NCBI RefSeq assembly: GCF_000367365.1
Contig: NZ_BARF01000051.1
Coordinates: 124,001-188,000 of the forward strand
Source of the DNA: Streptomyces prunicolor NBRC 13075
Lineage (GTDB): Bacteria; Actinomycetota; Actinomycetes; Streptomycetales; Streptomycetaceae
Direction of reading: 5' to 3'
Length of the DNA: 64,000 nucleotides
The notes under the pieces are model-generated. The model ran no database searches and was not told the origin of the DNA. It saw only the letters and a program-made list of their open reading frames with translations. Below, in pieces: positions 1 through 16,384 of the stretch (the stretch's first letter is position 1; every line of letters begins with the position of its first letter). The translations under genes were made by a program, and so were the position numbers.

Positions 1-8457
<8,457 letters not shown>

Positions 8458-8522
8458 CCCCACCGGACTTACCCGACCGACTCACTCACCCGACCGCATC
8501 AGAGAGGCAAGGAACCCCCGAC

Positions 8523-8732
8523 ATGAGCAACCCGTTCGAGAACCCCGAAGGCGTCTACTCCGTCCTCGTCAACGACGAGGGCCAGCACAGCCTTTGGCCC
8601 GACTTCGTGGACGTACCGGCGGGCTGGACGGTCGCGTACGGACCGGCCGCGCGCCAGGAGTGCCTCGACCACATCGAGGCCAACTGGACGGACATGAGGC
8701 CGAAGAACCTGGTCGAGGTCGACGGGGTCTGA
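8523..8732 (+). CDS. MbtH-family NRPS accessory protein
   Basis: A 69-residue protein with the family hallmarks: N-terminal NPFENPEG, the Q-HSLWP-F-DVP-GW core and the C-terminal W-TDMRP motif. MbtH proteins bind adenylation domains and support their folding and amino-acid activation. It starts 65 bp after the NRPS stop on the same strand, with AAGGAA upstream of the ATG, so it is probably cotranscribed and serves the upstream synthetase. The family is small and distinctive, so the call is firm; which A domains it assists cannot be read from sequence. Confidence 0.96.
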   Translation: MSNPFENPEGVYSVLVNDEGQHSLWPDFVDVPAGWTVAYGPAARQECLDHIEANWTDMRPKNLVEVDGV

Positions 8733-8740
8733 GCACACGG

Positions 8741-8780
8741 AAGGGGGGCGGGTCCGAACTACCTCGGACCCGCCCCCCTT
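8741..8780. terminator. Bidirectional hairpin terminator
   Basis: A perfect 17-bp inverted repeat (8741-8757 with 8764-8780) around a 6-nt loop lies between the stop of the MbtH gene and the stop of the convergent lipoprotein gene. The arm begins AAGGGGGG and the opposite arm ends CCCCCCTT, so it can act in both directions. It separates the biosynthetic transcript from the transport transcript. Confidence 0.85.
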
Positions 8781-8795
8781 TCACGTTCCCGTGGG

Positions 8796-9872
8796 TCAGG
8801 ACGCCGGCTGCTCCACCTTCGTCGAGGTCTTGCCGTCCACCGCGGCGGTGAGCTGCGGCACCAGGCGGTCCAGGACGTAGGGGATGCTCAACACCGTGGA
8901 CAGGGATACGGCGTTGCCGTAGTCGCTGGACTCCTTGATGAAGACCTCGCGGCCCTGCTTCACCACGTTGAGGTCGCCGTAGATCTTGTCGTTGTGCAGC
9001 TTGGTGACGGCCGTGGTGGTGTCGGGGACTATCCACACGGCGACCTTCTGGTCGAGGAGGTCGTAGCGTTCCTTGCTGATGTTGGCGCCGAACGTGTCAC
9101 CGATGACCTTGTCGAGGCCCGCCGGGAGCGAGAAGCCCAGGTCGGAGAGGAGCCGGGAGCGCGGGTCCTGGCTGCCGTAGACGAACACGCCCTCGTACGG
9201 GGTGGCCATGACGGCCGTCGCGTCGGCGAAGGCGGGGTTGGCCTTCTTGGCCGCCGCGAACTTGGCCTCGACGCCCGACACCAGGGTCTTGGCCTCGTCG
9301 GCCTTGCCGAGCGCCTTGCCGATCTCCTCGGTCTGCTGCTGCCACGGCACGCCGTAGTCGTTGTACTGCTTGGGCTGGGCGACGACCGGCGCGAACTGCG
9401 ACAGGCTCTGGTACTGCGCCTTGGTCAGGCCCGAGTAGACGGCGAGGATCAGGTCCGGCTTAAGGGCCGCGATCTTCTCCACCTGCGGACCGGTGCCGGT
9501 GTCCTTGAGGACGGTCGGCGCCGCCGCACTGCCCAACTTGTCCTGCGCCCAAGGGCCGATGGCGCCCTTGTAGCCGCCGAGCCACTCGGTGGTGCCGACC
9601 GGCACCTTGCCCAGGGCGAGGACGGCGTCCTGGTCGGTGAGGCCGACGGTGACGATCCGCTTGGGCTCGGACTTGATCGTCGTACTGCCGAACTTGTGGG
9701 CGATCGTCACTGGGAAGGCGTCCGCGGAGGCCTTCGCCCCCGACCCCGACGTGTTCGAACTGGACGACGTGGAGTCGGAGTTGGAGGAACCGCAGCCGAC
9801 CGCCGTGACGGCCAGCAGGAGTACGGAGGCGAGCAGGCCGGACAGCCGGGAAGCTCTGGTGGCGCGGGGCAT
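8796..9872 (-). CDS. Iron-siderophore-binding lipoprotein of an ABC uptake system
   Basis: 358 residues. The start is set at the ATG at 9872, preceded by AAGGATCATCCG; the open frame runs further upstream but that part has no coding character. The N-terminus has a basic stretch, a hydrophobic helix and lipobox AVGC with Cys27 as lipid anchor, followed by a Ser/Gly/Asn-rich linker. The mature part is a class III (FepB/FhuD/BtuF-like) binding protein: FGSTTIKSEPKRIVTVG near the start, then IAALKPDLILAVYSG and a C-terminal PYVLDRLVPQL. It should capture ferric siderophore outside the membrane. It lies 76 bp downstream of the ABC transporter pair on the same strand, probably in one transcript under the iron box at 13586-13604. 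No FecCD-type permease is present in the window. Confidence 0.9.
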   Translation of the reverse strand: MPRATRASRLSGLLASVLLLAVTAVGCGSSNSDSTSSSSNTSGSGAKASADAFPVTIAHKFGSTTIKSEPKRIVTVGLTDQDAVLALGKVPVGTTEWLGGYKGAIGPWAQDKLGSAAAPTVLKDTGTGPQVEKIAALKPDLILAVYSGLTKAQYQSLSQFAPVVAQPKQYNDYGVPWQQQTEEIGKALGKADEAKTLVSGVEAKFAAAKKANPAFADATAVMATPYEGVFVYGSQDPRSRLLSDLGFSLPAGLDKVIGDTFGANISKERYDLLDQKVAVWIVPDTTTAVTKLHNDKIYGDLNVVKQGREVFIKESSDYGNAVSLSTVLSIPYVLDRLVPQLTAAVDGKTSTKVEQPAS

Positions 9873-9948
9873 CGGATGATCCTTCTGTTCGTCGCGGTGG
9901 GTTCGGCGGGGGGTGACAGGTCTTCGCGGGGGGAGATCTTCAGCGGGG

Positions 9949-11853
9949 CTAGTGGGCTTCGGGCGCGGTCTCGGCGGAGCGGCTGTCGGACCAGGCGTGC
10001 CACAGGGCGGCGTACTGGCCCTGGGCGGTGAGGAGTTCGTCGTGCGTGCCGTTCTCCACGACCCGGCCACCGCTCAGCACGATCACCCGGTCCGCGGCGG
10101 CGGCCTGGCTGAGCCGGTGCGCCACGACCAGTGCGGTACGGCCGCGCAGGGCCTGTTCGGCGGCCTCGTCGAGCTGCCGCGCACCCGAACTGCCCGCCTC
10201 CGCCGTGGCTTCGTCGAGTACGACGACCGGCGGATCGGCCAACAGGAGTCGGGCGAGGGCGAGTTGCTGAGCGCGGTCGGCGGTCAGACGATGACCGCCG
10301 TCGCCGACGACCGTGTCCAGGCCCTCCGGCAATGCTTCGACCCAGCCGAGCGCGCCCACCGTGTCGAGCGCCTCCCGGAGTTCCTCGGTGTGCGCGTCCG
10401 GGCGGGCCAGCCGCAGGTCCTCGGCGAGCGGCCCGGCGAAGACGTGCACCTCCTGCGTGACCAGCCCGACCAGGTGACCGGCCTCGTCCGGCTCGGCGCC
10501 GCCGACGTCGATCCGGCCCGACTGCGGGCGGTGCAGCCCCGCGACCAGCTTGGCGAGCGTCGTCTTGCCCGCACCGGTCGTACCGACCAGCGCGACCCGC
10601 TCCTTGGGCCGTATCTCCAGGTCGACGTCGTGCAGCACCGGGCGGCCCGGCACATACGCGTGGGAGACACCGGTCAGCGTCACGGACGGGGGACCGGCGG
10701 CGGTCGTACGGTCGTCCGCGCGGTCGGCGACCACGGGCGCGGGCTCGTCCACCACGCCAACGAGCCGTGCCAGTCCGGCCGTTGCCGACTGGGCGTCGTC
10801 CAGCAGCACCAGCGCGGTGTTGACCGGCCCGAAGAGACTGGCGAAGTACAGCGCGGCCGCGGTGGCCGTACCGACCGACGCGGAACCGTCGCGCACCAGC
10901 AGATACCCGGTGACCAGGACCGCGGACAGCCCCATGTACTCGGCGATGTGCAGCCGACTGTAGAAGCGGAGCATCAACTGCACGCCGCTCATGGTCAGTT
11001 CGACGGCCGAGCGCGAGCGTTCGGTGACCCGCAGGGTGTGGCCCTTCTGCAGCCGGTACGCCCGGACGGTCCGCGCCCCGCCGATGGTGTCCAGCAACTG
11101 CTGCTGCTGTGTGCCGGTGGCGATGCGCTCCTTGGCGTACAGGGGAACGGCGTTGCGCACATACCAGCGTGCGGTGTGCGCCTGCACCGGCACGGCGATC
11201 AGCGCGGCGATCAGGAACCGCCAGTCCAGCAGGGCGAGCGCGCCCAGCGTCAGCACGATCGACAGCGCGGACCGGGCCAGTTCGGGCAGCGCGCCGCGCA
11301 CGGCGTCGGCGACCCGTGAAACATCGCGGGTGACACGGGAGTTGAGGTCACCGGAGCCGGCCTTCTCCACCCGGTCCAGTGGGAGGGACAGGGCACGCTC
11401 GACGAACAGTTCGCGGAGTCGCGCGAGGGCGGTCTCCCCGAGCCGCGACACCAAGGACATGCCGAGTGCGGTGGTCACGCCCTGGACGAGGGCGACTCCG
11501 GCCAGCGCGACCACCGGGAAGGTGAGCGCGTCGGGGGAGCGGTGCTCGGTGACGATGTCGACGATGTGGCCCAGCAGTGGCTGGGTGAGCAGTCCGACGG
11601 CGGTGGCGAGCACCATCAGCCCGAACCCGGCGGCAGCCAACCCCCGCTGCGGGCGCAGCAGTTCACGGACCGCGGCGCGGGTGCGGGCGGGGGTGGCGGT
11701 GGGGAGGAGGGTGCGGTCGGAGTCCGCCTCGTGCGTGTCGGTCAGCTCGGCGTCCACCAGTCCCGGCTCCACCAGTCCCGGCTCCGTCAGCTCGGCGTCC
11801 ACCAGTCCCGCTTCCGTCAGTTCCGCTTCCATCCCCTCGGCTCCGGTCGTCAT
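9949..11853 (-). CDS. ABC transporter, exporter fold: subunit with intact Walker motifs and degenerate signature
   Basis: 634 residues: a six-helix type I exporter membrane domain followed by an ATPase domain. The ATPase has a complete Walker A (GTTGAGKTT), Q-loop (VTQEVHVFAG), Walker B with catalytic Glu (VVVLDEATA) and H-loop (AHRLSQA). The signature motif, normally LSGGQ, reads LTADRAQQ. The ATG overlaps the stop of the partner gene by 4 nt (ATGA), so the two are translationally coupled and presumably form a heterodimer. The first ~45 residues are a low-complexity extension of repeated AELTEPGLV-like units before the conserved part. The family includes siderophore exporters as well as the importer IrtAB of mycobacteria, so the direction of transport cannot be fixed from sequence. 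Context (NRPS, siderophore lipoprotein, iron box) supports siderophore transport. Confidence 0.9.
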   Translation of the reverse strand: MTTGAEGMEAELTEAGLVDAELTEPGLVEPGLVDAELTDTHEADSDRTLLPTATPARTRAAVRELLRPQRGLAAAGFGLMVLATAVGLLTQPLLGHIVDIVTEHRSPDALTFPVVALAGVALVQGVTTALGMSLVSRLGETALARLRELFVERALSLPLDRVEKAGSGDLNSRVTRDVSRVADAVRGALPELARSALSIVLTLGALALLDWRFLIAALIAVPVQAHTARWYVRNAVPLYAKERIATGTQQQQLLDTIGGARTVRAYRLQKGHTLRVTERSRSAVELTMSGVQLMLRFYSRLHIAEYMGLSAVLVTGYLLVRDGSASVGTATAAALYFASLFGPVNTALVLLDDAQSATAGLARLVGVVDEPAPVVADRADDRTTAAGPPSVTLTGVSHAYVPGRPVLHDVDLEIRPKERVALVGTTGAGKTTLAKLVAGLHRPQSGRIDVGGAEPDEAGHLVGLVTQEVHVFAGPLAEDLRLARPDAHTEELREALDTVGALGWVEALPEGLDTVVGDGGHRLTADRAQQLALARLLLADPPVVVLDEATAEAGSSGARQLDEAAEQALRGRTALVVAHRLSQAAAADRVIVLSGGRVVENGTHDELLTAQGQYAALWHAWSDSRSAETAPEAH

Positions 11854-13559
11854 GCCAGCACCGCCGTCCGGTAGGTCGCGTCGGTCCGTACGAGATCCGC
11901 GTGGGTGCCCTCGGCACCGACCCGGCCGGCGTCGAGGAGGATCACGTGGTCGGTGACCGCGAGCAGGGCGGGGCTGTTGGTCACCACGATGGTGGTGCGG
12001 CCCTGCCGGAACTCGCGCAGGCCCTCAGCGATGCGGCCCTCGGTCACCGTGTCGACGGCGGTGGTCGGATCGTGCACGACCAGGACGGGCGGCTCGGCAC
12101 GCAACGCCCTTGCCAGCAACACCCGTTGGCGCTGTCCGCCCGACAGGGAACGCCCGCCCTCACCCACACCGGTCGCGGTGCCGTGCGGCAGCGAGTCGGC
12201 GACCTCGTCGGCGCGGGCGGCGACCATGGCACGCTCGGTGAGGAGACCGGCCGCGCCGTCCTGAGAGGCGTCCTCCGGCGTCACGTTCGCCGCCAACGAG
12301 CCCTCGAACAGCGCCGCGTCATGGGCGGCGACCAGGACAGCGGCCCGAAGTCCCGCCGGATCAAGCCGAGTCAGGGGCACGCCGTCCAGCTCGACAGACC
12401 CCGACTCCGGATCGGTCTCCCGACCAAGACACCGCAACAGCGCCTCGGCACCGGCCGGGTCCGTCACCGCGATGCCGGTCAACTGCCCGGCGGGCAGGTC
12501 GAGATCGACACCGTCGAGCCCGCCGAGCCGTACGCCACGCAGCCGCAGTTCCCCGCGCACGGGCTCGGCGACCGGGTCGTCGCCGTCCACGACAGCGGGC
12601 CCGGTGGCGAGCACCTCGGCGACGCGCGCGGCCGAGGCACGGCCCTGCGCCAGCTCGGCGTTGACCCAGGCGAAGGTCTCCAACGGCCCGAGCAGGAACA
12701 GCGCGAGCCCCACCGCCGACACCAACTGGCCCAGAGTCATCGACCCGTTGAGCGCCAGTCGGCCGCCCACGAGAGCGATCAGCGCGATGAACCCACCGGT
12801 GAGCGCGAGCACGAGCCCCGTCTGCCAGGACTCGGCACGCGCCGAACGCAGCGTGGCGGCAAGGGAGATACGACTGGTCCGGCGATACCGCTCGACGGCG
12901 GCGCCCTGCGCACCGAGCCCCTTCAGTACCCGCAGCCCGGCCACCAGGTCGGCGGCCACGCCCGAGGCATGAGCGGCCTTGTCCTGCTCGGCCTCGCTGC
13001 GCCGCTCCAACGGCTTGCTCAGCAGATGCCCCAGCCACAGCAGAACGGGCGTACCCAGCAACACGATCAGTCCGAGTGTCACGGACGTCAGCAGCAGCGC
13101 AACCGCGCTCACCGCGACCCCCGCGAAGGCCCAAACCCCGGCCATCAACGCCATGTTGACCGCGCCGACCCGCTTGGCGTCCTCGGTCGCGACATTGGCC
13201 AGTTCCCCGGGCAGCCGCCCTTCCTCGGCACCGCCACGGGCGTCGAGCACCCGCCCCACGATCGCCAACCGGAGTGTGTGCGCGGCCTCTTCGGCACTGC
13301 GCTCACCGGCCTTGGCGCCCAGCCGGAAACTCCACGACAGCGTCACGTACATGACGGCCAGCACGCCGAGCCAGAGCGCCAGATATCCGGCGTTCTGCCC
13401 GGCGACGGCCTGGTCGATGACGACACCGATGAGCACCGGTACCAGGGCTTCCCCCAGTTGGTGCACGCTTCCGAGCGCCGAGCCGAGTGCGACGCGCCGT
13501 ATCTGTCCCTTGACCGAGCGCGTCCAGACGTCCCGCCCCGACAGTTCCCCTGCTCCCAC
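11850..13559 (-). CDS. ABC transporter, exporter fold: subunit with degenerate nucleotide site
   Basis: 569 residues with the same membrane domain plus ATPase layout as its partner. Here the ATP-binding half is eroded: the Walker A position reads AVTDPAGAEALL with no GKT/GKS, the residue after the Walker B Asp is Pro rather than Glu (VLVVHDPTTAVD), and the H-loop His is replaced (TNSPALL). The signature LSGGQRQR is canonical. This is the mirror image of the partner, so a heterodimer would have one working ATP site, made of the partner's Walker motifs and this subunit's signature. The GTG start at 13559 follows GGAGGGTGGCTG. It is the first gene of the transport block and sits 27 bp from the iron box. 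Confidence 0.9.
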   Translation of the reverse strand: MGAGELSGRDVWTRSVKGQIRRVALGSALGSVHQLGEALVPVLIGVVIDQAVAGQNAGYLALWLGVLAVMYVTLSWSFRLGAKAGERSAEEAAHTLRLAIVGRVLDARGGAEEGRLPGELANVATEDAKRVGAVNMALMAGVWAFAGVAVSAVALLLTSVTLGLIVLLGTPVLLWLGHLLSKPLERRSEAEQDKAAHASGVAADLVAGLRVLKGLGAQGAAVERYRRTSRISLAATLRSARAESWQTGLVLALTGGFIALIALVGGRLALNGSMTLGQLVSAVGLALFLLGPLETFAWVNAELAQGRASAARVAEVLATGPAVVDGDDPVAEPVRGELRLRGVRLGGLDGVDLDLPAGQLTGIAVTDPAGAEALLRCLGRETDPESGSVELDGVPLTRLDPAGLRAAVLVAAHDAALFEGSLAANVTPEDASQDGAAGLLTERAMVAARADEVADSLPHGTATGVGEGGRSLSGGQRQRVLLARALRAEPPVLVVHDPTTAVDTVTEGRIAEGLREFRQGRTTIVVTNSPALLAVTDHVILLDAGRVGAEGTHADLVRTDATYRTAVLA

Positions 13560-13585
13560 CAGCCACCCTCCGGAAACCGGCCAAC

Positions 13586-13604
13586 TTAGGCAAGGCTACT
13601 CTAA
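13586..13604 (-). promoter_or_regulatory. Iron box (DmdR/IdeR-type operator)
   Basis: The + strand reads TTAGGCAAGGCTACTCTAA, close to the 19-bp actinobacterial iron-box consensus TTAGGTTAGGCTNACCTAA: 15 of the 18 defined positions match, with intact TTAGG and CTAA ends. It lies 27 bp upstream of the start of the first ABC transporter gene. Ferrous-iron-bound DmdR1/IdeR repressors occupy such sites, so the three-gene transport block is probably expressed under iron starvation. Confidence 0.85.
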
Positions 13605-13686
13605 GTGAATCTGGGGCAGTCGACGCCCTTTCGGCCCTCCTGGCACGTAACGGAGCGATTCCGATGCGGTCGGCGGGGGGACGTCC

Positions 13687-13734
13687 GAGCTGTCGTCCGA
13701 GCCGCTGTCTGAGCCGCTGTCCGAGCGCTCGCCC
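13687..13734. repeat. Imperfect 12-bp tandem repeat, four units
   Basis: Four units resembling GAGCCGCTGTCC follow one another between the iron-box promoter and the DedA gene. The middle two differ at one base. No coding or regulatory role can be shown. Confidence 0.6.
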
Positions 13735-13842
13735 GAGGGGCGTTGCCTTCGGATGCCGAGCGGTAGGCTTCCTGGGTGCGCCCCATGTGTTCGAGGCGCA
13801 CGCCGGCAAGACAGACAGTCCGCGCATTCAGGAGGACCGGCG

Positions 13843-14487
13843 TTGCACGTCCAGGAATGGCTCGACTCGGTTCCGGCGGTGGCCGTCTACGCCGTGGTGG
13901 CACTCGTCATCGGGGTGGAGAGCCTGGGCATCCCGCTGCCGGGCGAGATCGTCCTGGTCTCGGCGGCACTGCTCTCCTCCCAACACTCGGGCATCAACCC
14001 GATCATCCTGGGCGCCTGCGCGAGCCTGGGCGCGGTGGTCGGCGACTCCATCGGTTACGCGATCGGCCGCAAGGGCGGACGCCCCCTGCTGGCCTGGCTC
14101 GCGAACAAGTTCCCCCGGCACTTCAGCGAAGGCCATGTGGCCACCGCGGAACGGTCCTTCGAGAAGTGGGGCATGTGGGCCGTCTTCTTCGGCCGCTTCA
14201 TCGCCCTCCTCCGCATCTTCGCCGGCCCCCTCGCGGGCGTACTCCACATGCCCTACTGGAAGTTCCTGATCGCCAACGTCCTCGGCGGAATCATCTGGGC
14301 CGGCGGCACCACGGCGGTCGTCTACTACGTGGGAATCGTCGCCGAGGACTGGCTCAAGCGCTTCTCGTACTTCGGCCTGGCGGCAGCGGTCCTGGTGGGC
14401 CTGGCTTCAATGCTCCTGGTAAAGCGCAGGGCCCAAAAAATGTCGGCCGAGAAGAACGAACCCGAACCGGTAAACGCCGGCGAGTAA
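13843..14487 (+). CDS. DedA-family membrane protein
   Basis: 214 residues from a TTG start preceded at 7 nt by a perfect AGGAGG (13830-13835). The frame is open 30 codons further up, but that part has no Shine-Dalgarno and looks non-coding. DedA/VTT signatures are present: the N-terminal ESLGIPLPGE reentrant segment, GDSIGYAIGRKGG, the FFGRFIALLRIFAGPLAG core with the functional Arg residues, and ANVLGGIIWAGG. Several hydrophobic segments and a basic, charged C-terminal tail (KRRAQKMSAEKNEPEP) fit a polytopic inner-membrane protein. Family members act in membrane homeostasis and lipid-carrier recycling; the substrate here cannot be told. Confidence 0.9.
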   Translation: MHVQEWLDSVPAVAVYAVVALVIGVESLGIPLPGEIVLVSAALLSSQHSGINPIILGACASLGAVVGDSIGYAIGRKGGRPLLAWLANKFPRHFSEGHVATAERSFEKWGMWAVFFGRFIALLRIFAGPLAGVLHMPYWKFLIANVLGGIIWAGGTTAVVYYVGIVAEDWLKRFSYFGLAAAVLVGLASMLLVKRRAQKMSAEKNEPEPVNAGE

Positions 14488-14527
14488 CGCGCCCTGAAGG
14501 GGCGCGGGGAACTGCGCGACCAGCCAC
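14488..14527 (+). repeat. Hairpin plus conserved tail, copy 1 of a dispersed intergenic repeat
   Basis: Directly after the DedA stop is a 7-bp stem (14488-14494 with 14500-14506), followed by a tail ending GCGCGACCAGCCAC. The last 29 bases (14499-14527) are identical to 54468-54496. Both copies sit between convergent genes, so the element probably serves as terminator. From memory, sequences of this type are frequent between Streptomyces genes. Confidence 0.75.
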
Positions 14528-14552
14528 ACCCGGCCCGCACCCGCCATACGAC

Positions 14553-15080
14553 CTACTCATGCACCCCGCGATGCGCCTTCGCCAACTCCGCATACATGGT
14601 CCCGTTAAGGGTCAACCCCTCCCGCTCCTCACCGCTCAACTCCCGCCGCACCTTCGCCGGCACCCCGGCGACCAGTGACCCCGGCGGCACAACCATCCCC
14701 TGCGGCACCAACGCCTGAGCCGCAACAAGCGACCCCGCCCCGATCACCGCCCCGTTGAGCACCGTAGCCCCCATCCCAATAAGGCAGTCATCCTCAACGG
14801 TCGCCCCATGCACAACGGCGTTGTGCCCAACGGAAACCCGCTCACCCACACTCACCGGAAACCCAGGATCCGCGTGCAGCGTGCAGTTGTCCTGGATGTT
14901 GCTGCTCGCGCCCACCGAGATCCTCTCGACGTCACCGCGCAACACCGCCCCGTACCAGACACTCGCCCCCGCGGACAGCGTCACATCCCCGATCACAGAC
15001 GCCGTAGGAGCCACGAACGCCGACTCATCGACCTTCGGCTCCCGCCCACCAATGCCCACGATCAACGCCCTGTGCGTCAT
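14553..15080 (-). CDS. Gamma-carbonic-anhydrase-like left-handed beta-helix protein
   Basis: 175 residues. The start is set at the ATG at 15080 because GGGAGGG lies just upstream; an in-frame start 11 codons earlier lacks this. Hexapeptide repeats build a left-handed beta-helix: SVIGDVTLSAGASVWYGAVLRGD, then INVG-like turns and the His motifs CTLHAD, SVGHNAVVHG typical of the YrdA/PaaY/CaiE group. Family members bind Zn or similar metal at trimer interfaces through three His; many lack proven carbonic anhydrase activity. The gene is convergent with dedA across the hairpin repeat and divergent from the next gene. Confidence 0.88.
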   Translation of the reverse strand: MTHRALIVGIGGREPKVDESAFVAPTASVIGDVTLSAGASVWYGAVLRGDVERISVGASSNIQDNCTLHADPGFPVSVGERVSVGHNAVVHGATVEDDCLIGMGATVLNGAVIGAGSLVAAQALVPQGMVVPPGSLVAGVPAKVRRELSGEEREGLTLNGTMYAELAKAHRGVHE

Positions 15081-15176
15081 AAGACCCTCCCTAACCGTCG
15101 GAGACACCCGCACGGTACGACATCGGTGGGGCGAAGATCACAGCGGCCAGACCTCATGGCCCAGGCTCCCGCTGAG

Positions 15177-15182
15177 TACCGT
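15177..15182 (+). promoter_or_regulatory. -10 hexamer of a leaderless-type promoter
   Basis: TACCGT is separated by exactly 6 nt from the GTG at 15189, with no Shine-Dalgarno. This layout places the transcription start at or next to the start codon. Confidence 0.55.
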
Positions 15183-15188
15183 GGCCGG

Positions 15189-15986
15189 GTGCCCAACCGC
15201 AAGAACACGTTCTCAAAATGGCGGAGCCACCTCGCGCAGCGCGCCGTTCACGCGGGCTGGGCCTGGGTGCAGCGCACCGGCTCGGTGACAGCGAAGAACC
15301 CCGGCCGTTTCCACTTCGGCTCCATCGGCGAAGCCACCCGGCTCGCCTTCCCGCTGGGCACGGTCTTCGGTGAACCCTGGATCCACCTCGGTTCCCACTG
15401 CATCGTCGGCGAGCAGGTCACCCTCACGGCGGGCCTGATGCCGGACCTCGACCTCGGCCCCGACCCGATCCTGCGCCTGGGTGACGGCGTGGTCCTCGGC
15501 CGCGGCAGCCACGTCATCGCCGACACGACGGTGACCATCGGCAGCGACTGCTACTTCGGGCCGTACGTCTACGTCACGTCCACGAACCATTCCTACGACG
15601 ACCCGCACGAGCCCATCGGCAAGCAGTGGCCGCGCATGGAACCCGTCGAGATCGGCCCCGGCTGCTGGATCGGCACCGGCGCGGTTATCCTGCCGGGCGC
15701 GCGCATCGGCCGGAACGTGGTGGTGGCGGCCGGTGCGGTGGTCCGCGGCACGGTGCCCGACCATGCCGTGGTGGCGGGGGCGCCCGCACGGGTCGTACGC
15801 CGCTGGACCCCCGCCGAGGGCTGGCAGCCGCCGCTCCGCACCCCCGCTCCGGTGCCGATCCCCGCGGATGTGACCCCGGATCAACTCCGCGCACTGGCAG
15901 GCCTGGACGAGGAAGGCGCGACCCGGCTCGCCGAACTGGACGAGAACGCGATCGCCCACCTCGCGGAACTGGACGCGGAAGCTTGA
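15189..15986 (+). CDS. Hexapeptide-repeat acyltransferase
   Basis: 265 residues from GTG 15189 (MPNRKNTFSKWR...). An ATG at 15156 is possible but has no ribosome site, while the GTG has a leaderless-type -10 hexamer. The central part has left-handed beta-helix repeats (DGVVLGRGSHVIADTTVTIGSD, IGTGAVILPGARIGRNVVVAAGAVV) and the active-site-region signature TSTNHSYDDPHEPIGKQ, as in maltose/galactoside O-acetyltransferase and WbbJ-type sugar acetyltransferases. The last 45 residues form a Glu/Leu/Ala-rich helical tail with ELDE repeats. It probably transfers an acetyl group to a sugar or glycolipid; the acceptor is unknown. Confidence 0.85.
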   Translation: MPNRKNTFSKWRSHLAQRAVHAGWAWVQRTGSVTAKNPGRFHFGSIGEATRLAFPLGTVFGEPWIHLGSHCIVGEQVTLTAGLMPDLDLGPDPILRLGDGVVLGRGSHVIADTTVTIGSDCYFGPYVYVTSTNHSYDDPHEPIGKQWPRMEPVEIGPGCWIGTGAVILPGARIGRNVVVAAGAVVRGTVPDHAVVAGAPARVVRRWTPAEGWQPPLRTPAPVPIPADVTPDQLRALAGLDEEGATRLAELDENAIAHLAELDAEA

Positions 15987-15994
15987 GCGGCACG

Positions 15995-16236
15995 CGTGTC
16001 GAGGTGTGATCCGGCATGCGAGTTGAGGCCTGATCCGACACGTGTGCCGAAGCCCGATCCGGCATTCATGCCGAGGCCTGACCTGGCACTCATGCCGAGA
16101 CGGACCCGGCATTCGACGTCTTCGGCACCCCACCTGGCAGCCGGCGCCCGTCGGCTGTGCGCCGAGGCGTGATCCGGCGCTCATGCCGAGGCCAGGCCTG
16201 GCATTCATGCCGAGACGAGCCCGGCACCCGTCGCCC
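15995..16236. repeat. Degenerate 24-bp tandem repeats in intergenic DNA
   Basis: About eight units resembling GAGGCCTGATCCGGCATTCATGCC occur in two clusters (about 15995-16110 and 16150-16236), with substitutions in every unit. They fill the gap between the convergent acyltransferase and DMT transporter genes. No open frame here has gene-like composition. Function unknown. Confidence 0.7.
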
Positions 16237-16238
16237 CC

Positions 16239-16318
16239 GGCACCTCACCCGGCGCCCCCGCGCCACCCGACACCCCCCGGCACCTCACCCGGCGCCCCCG
16301 CGCCACCCGACACCCCCC
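16239..16318. repeat. 40-bp tandem duplication
   Basis: Two head-to-tail copies (16239-16278 and 16279-16318) of a C-rich 40-bp unit beginning GGCACCTCACCC. They adjoin the 24-bp repeats. The rest of the gap up to 16384 is C-rich DNA with nothing recognisable. Confidence 0.9.
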
Positions 16319-16384
16319 AGCATCCGACGCCCCCGTTCCCACACCCCGCGGTACTCGACGCCCCCTGCACACAACCCCGCCCCC

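Noticed and set aside
10131..10460. Several overlapping + strand frames across the ABC transporter genes.
   Set aside because: They are shadows; the minus strand shows complete transporter domains with ribosome sites and coupled start/stop.
15995..16318. Repeat array considered as a CRISPR.
   Set aside because: The units are degenerate and directly adjacent or duplicated, with no regular unique spacers, and no cas genes are present.
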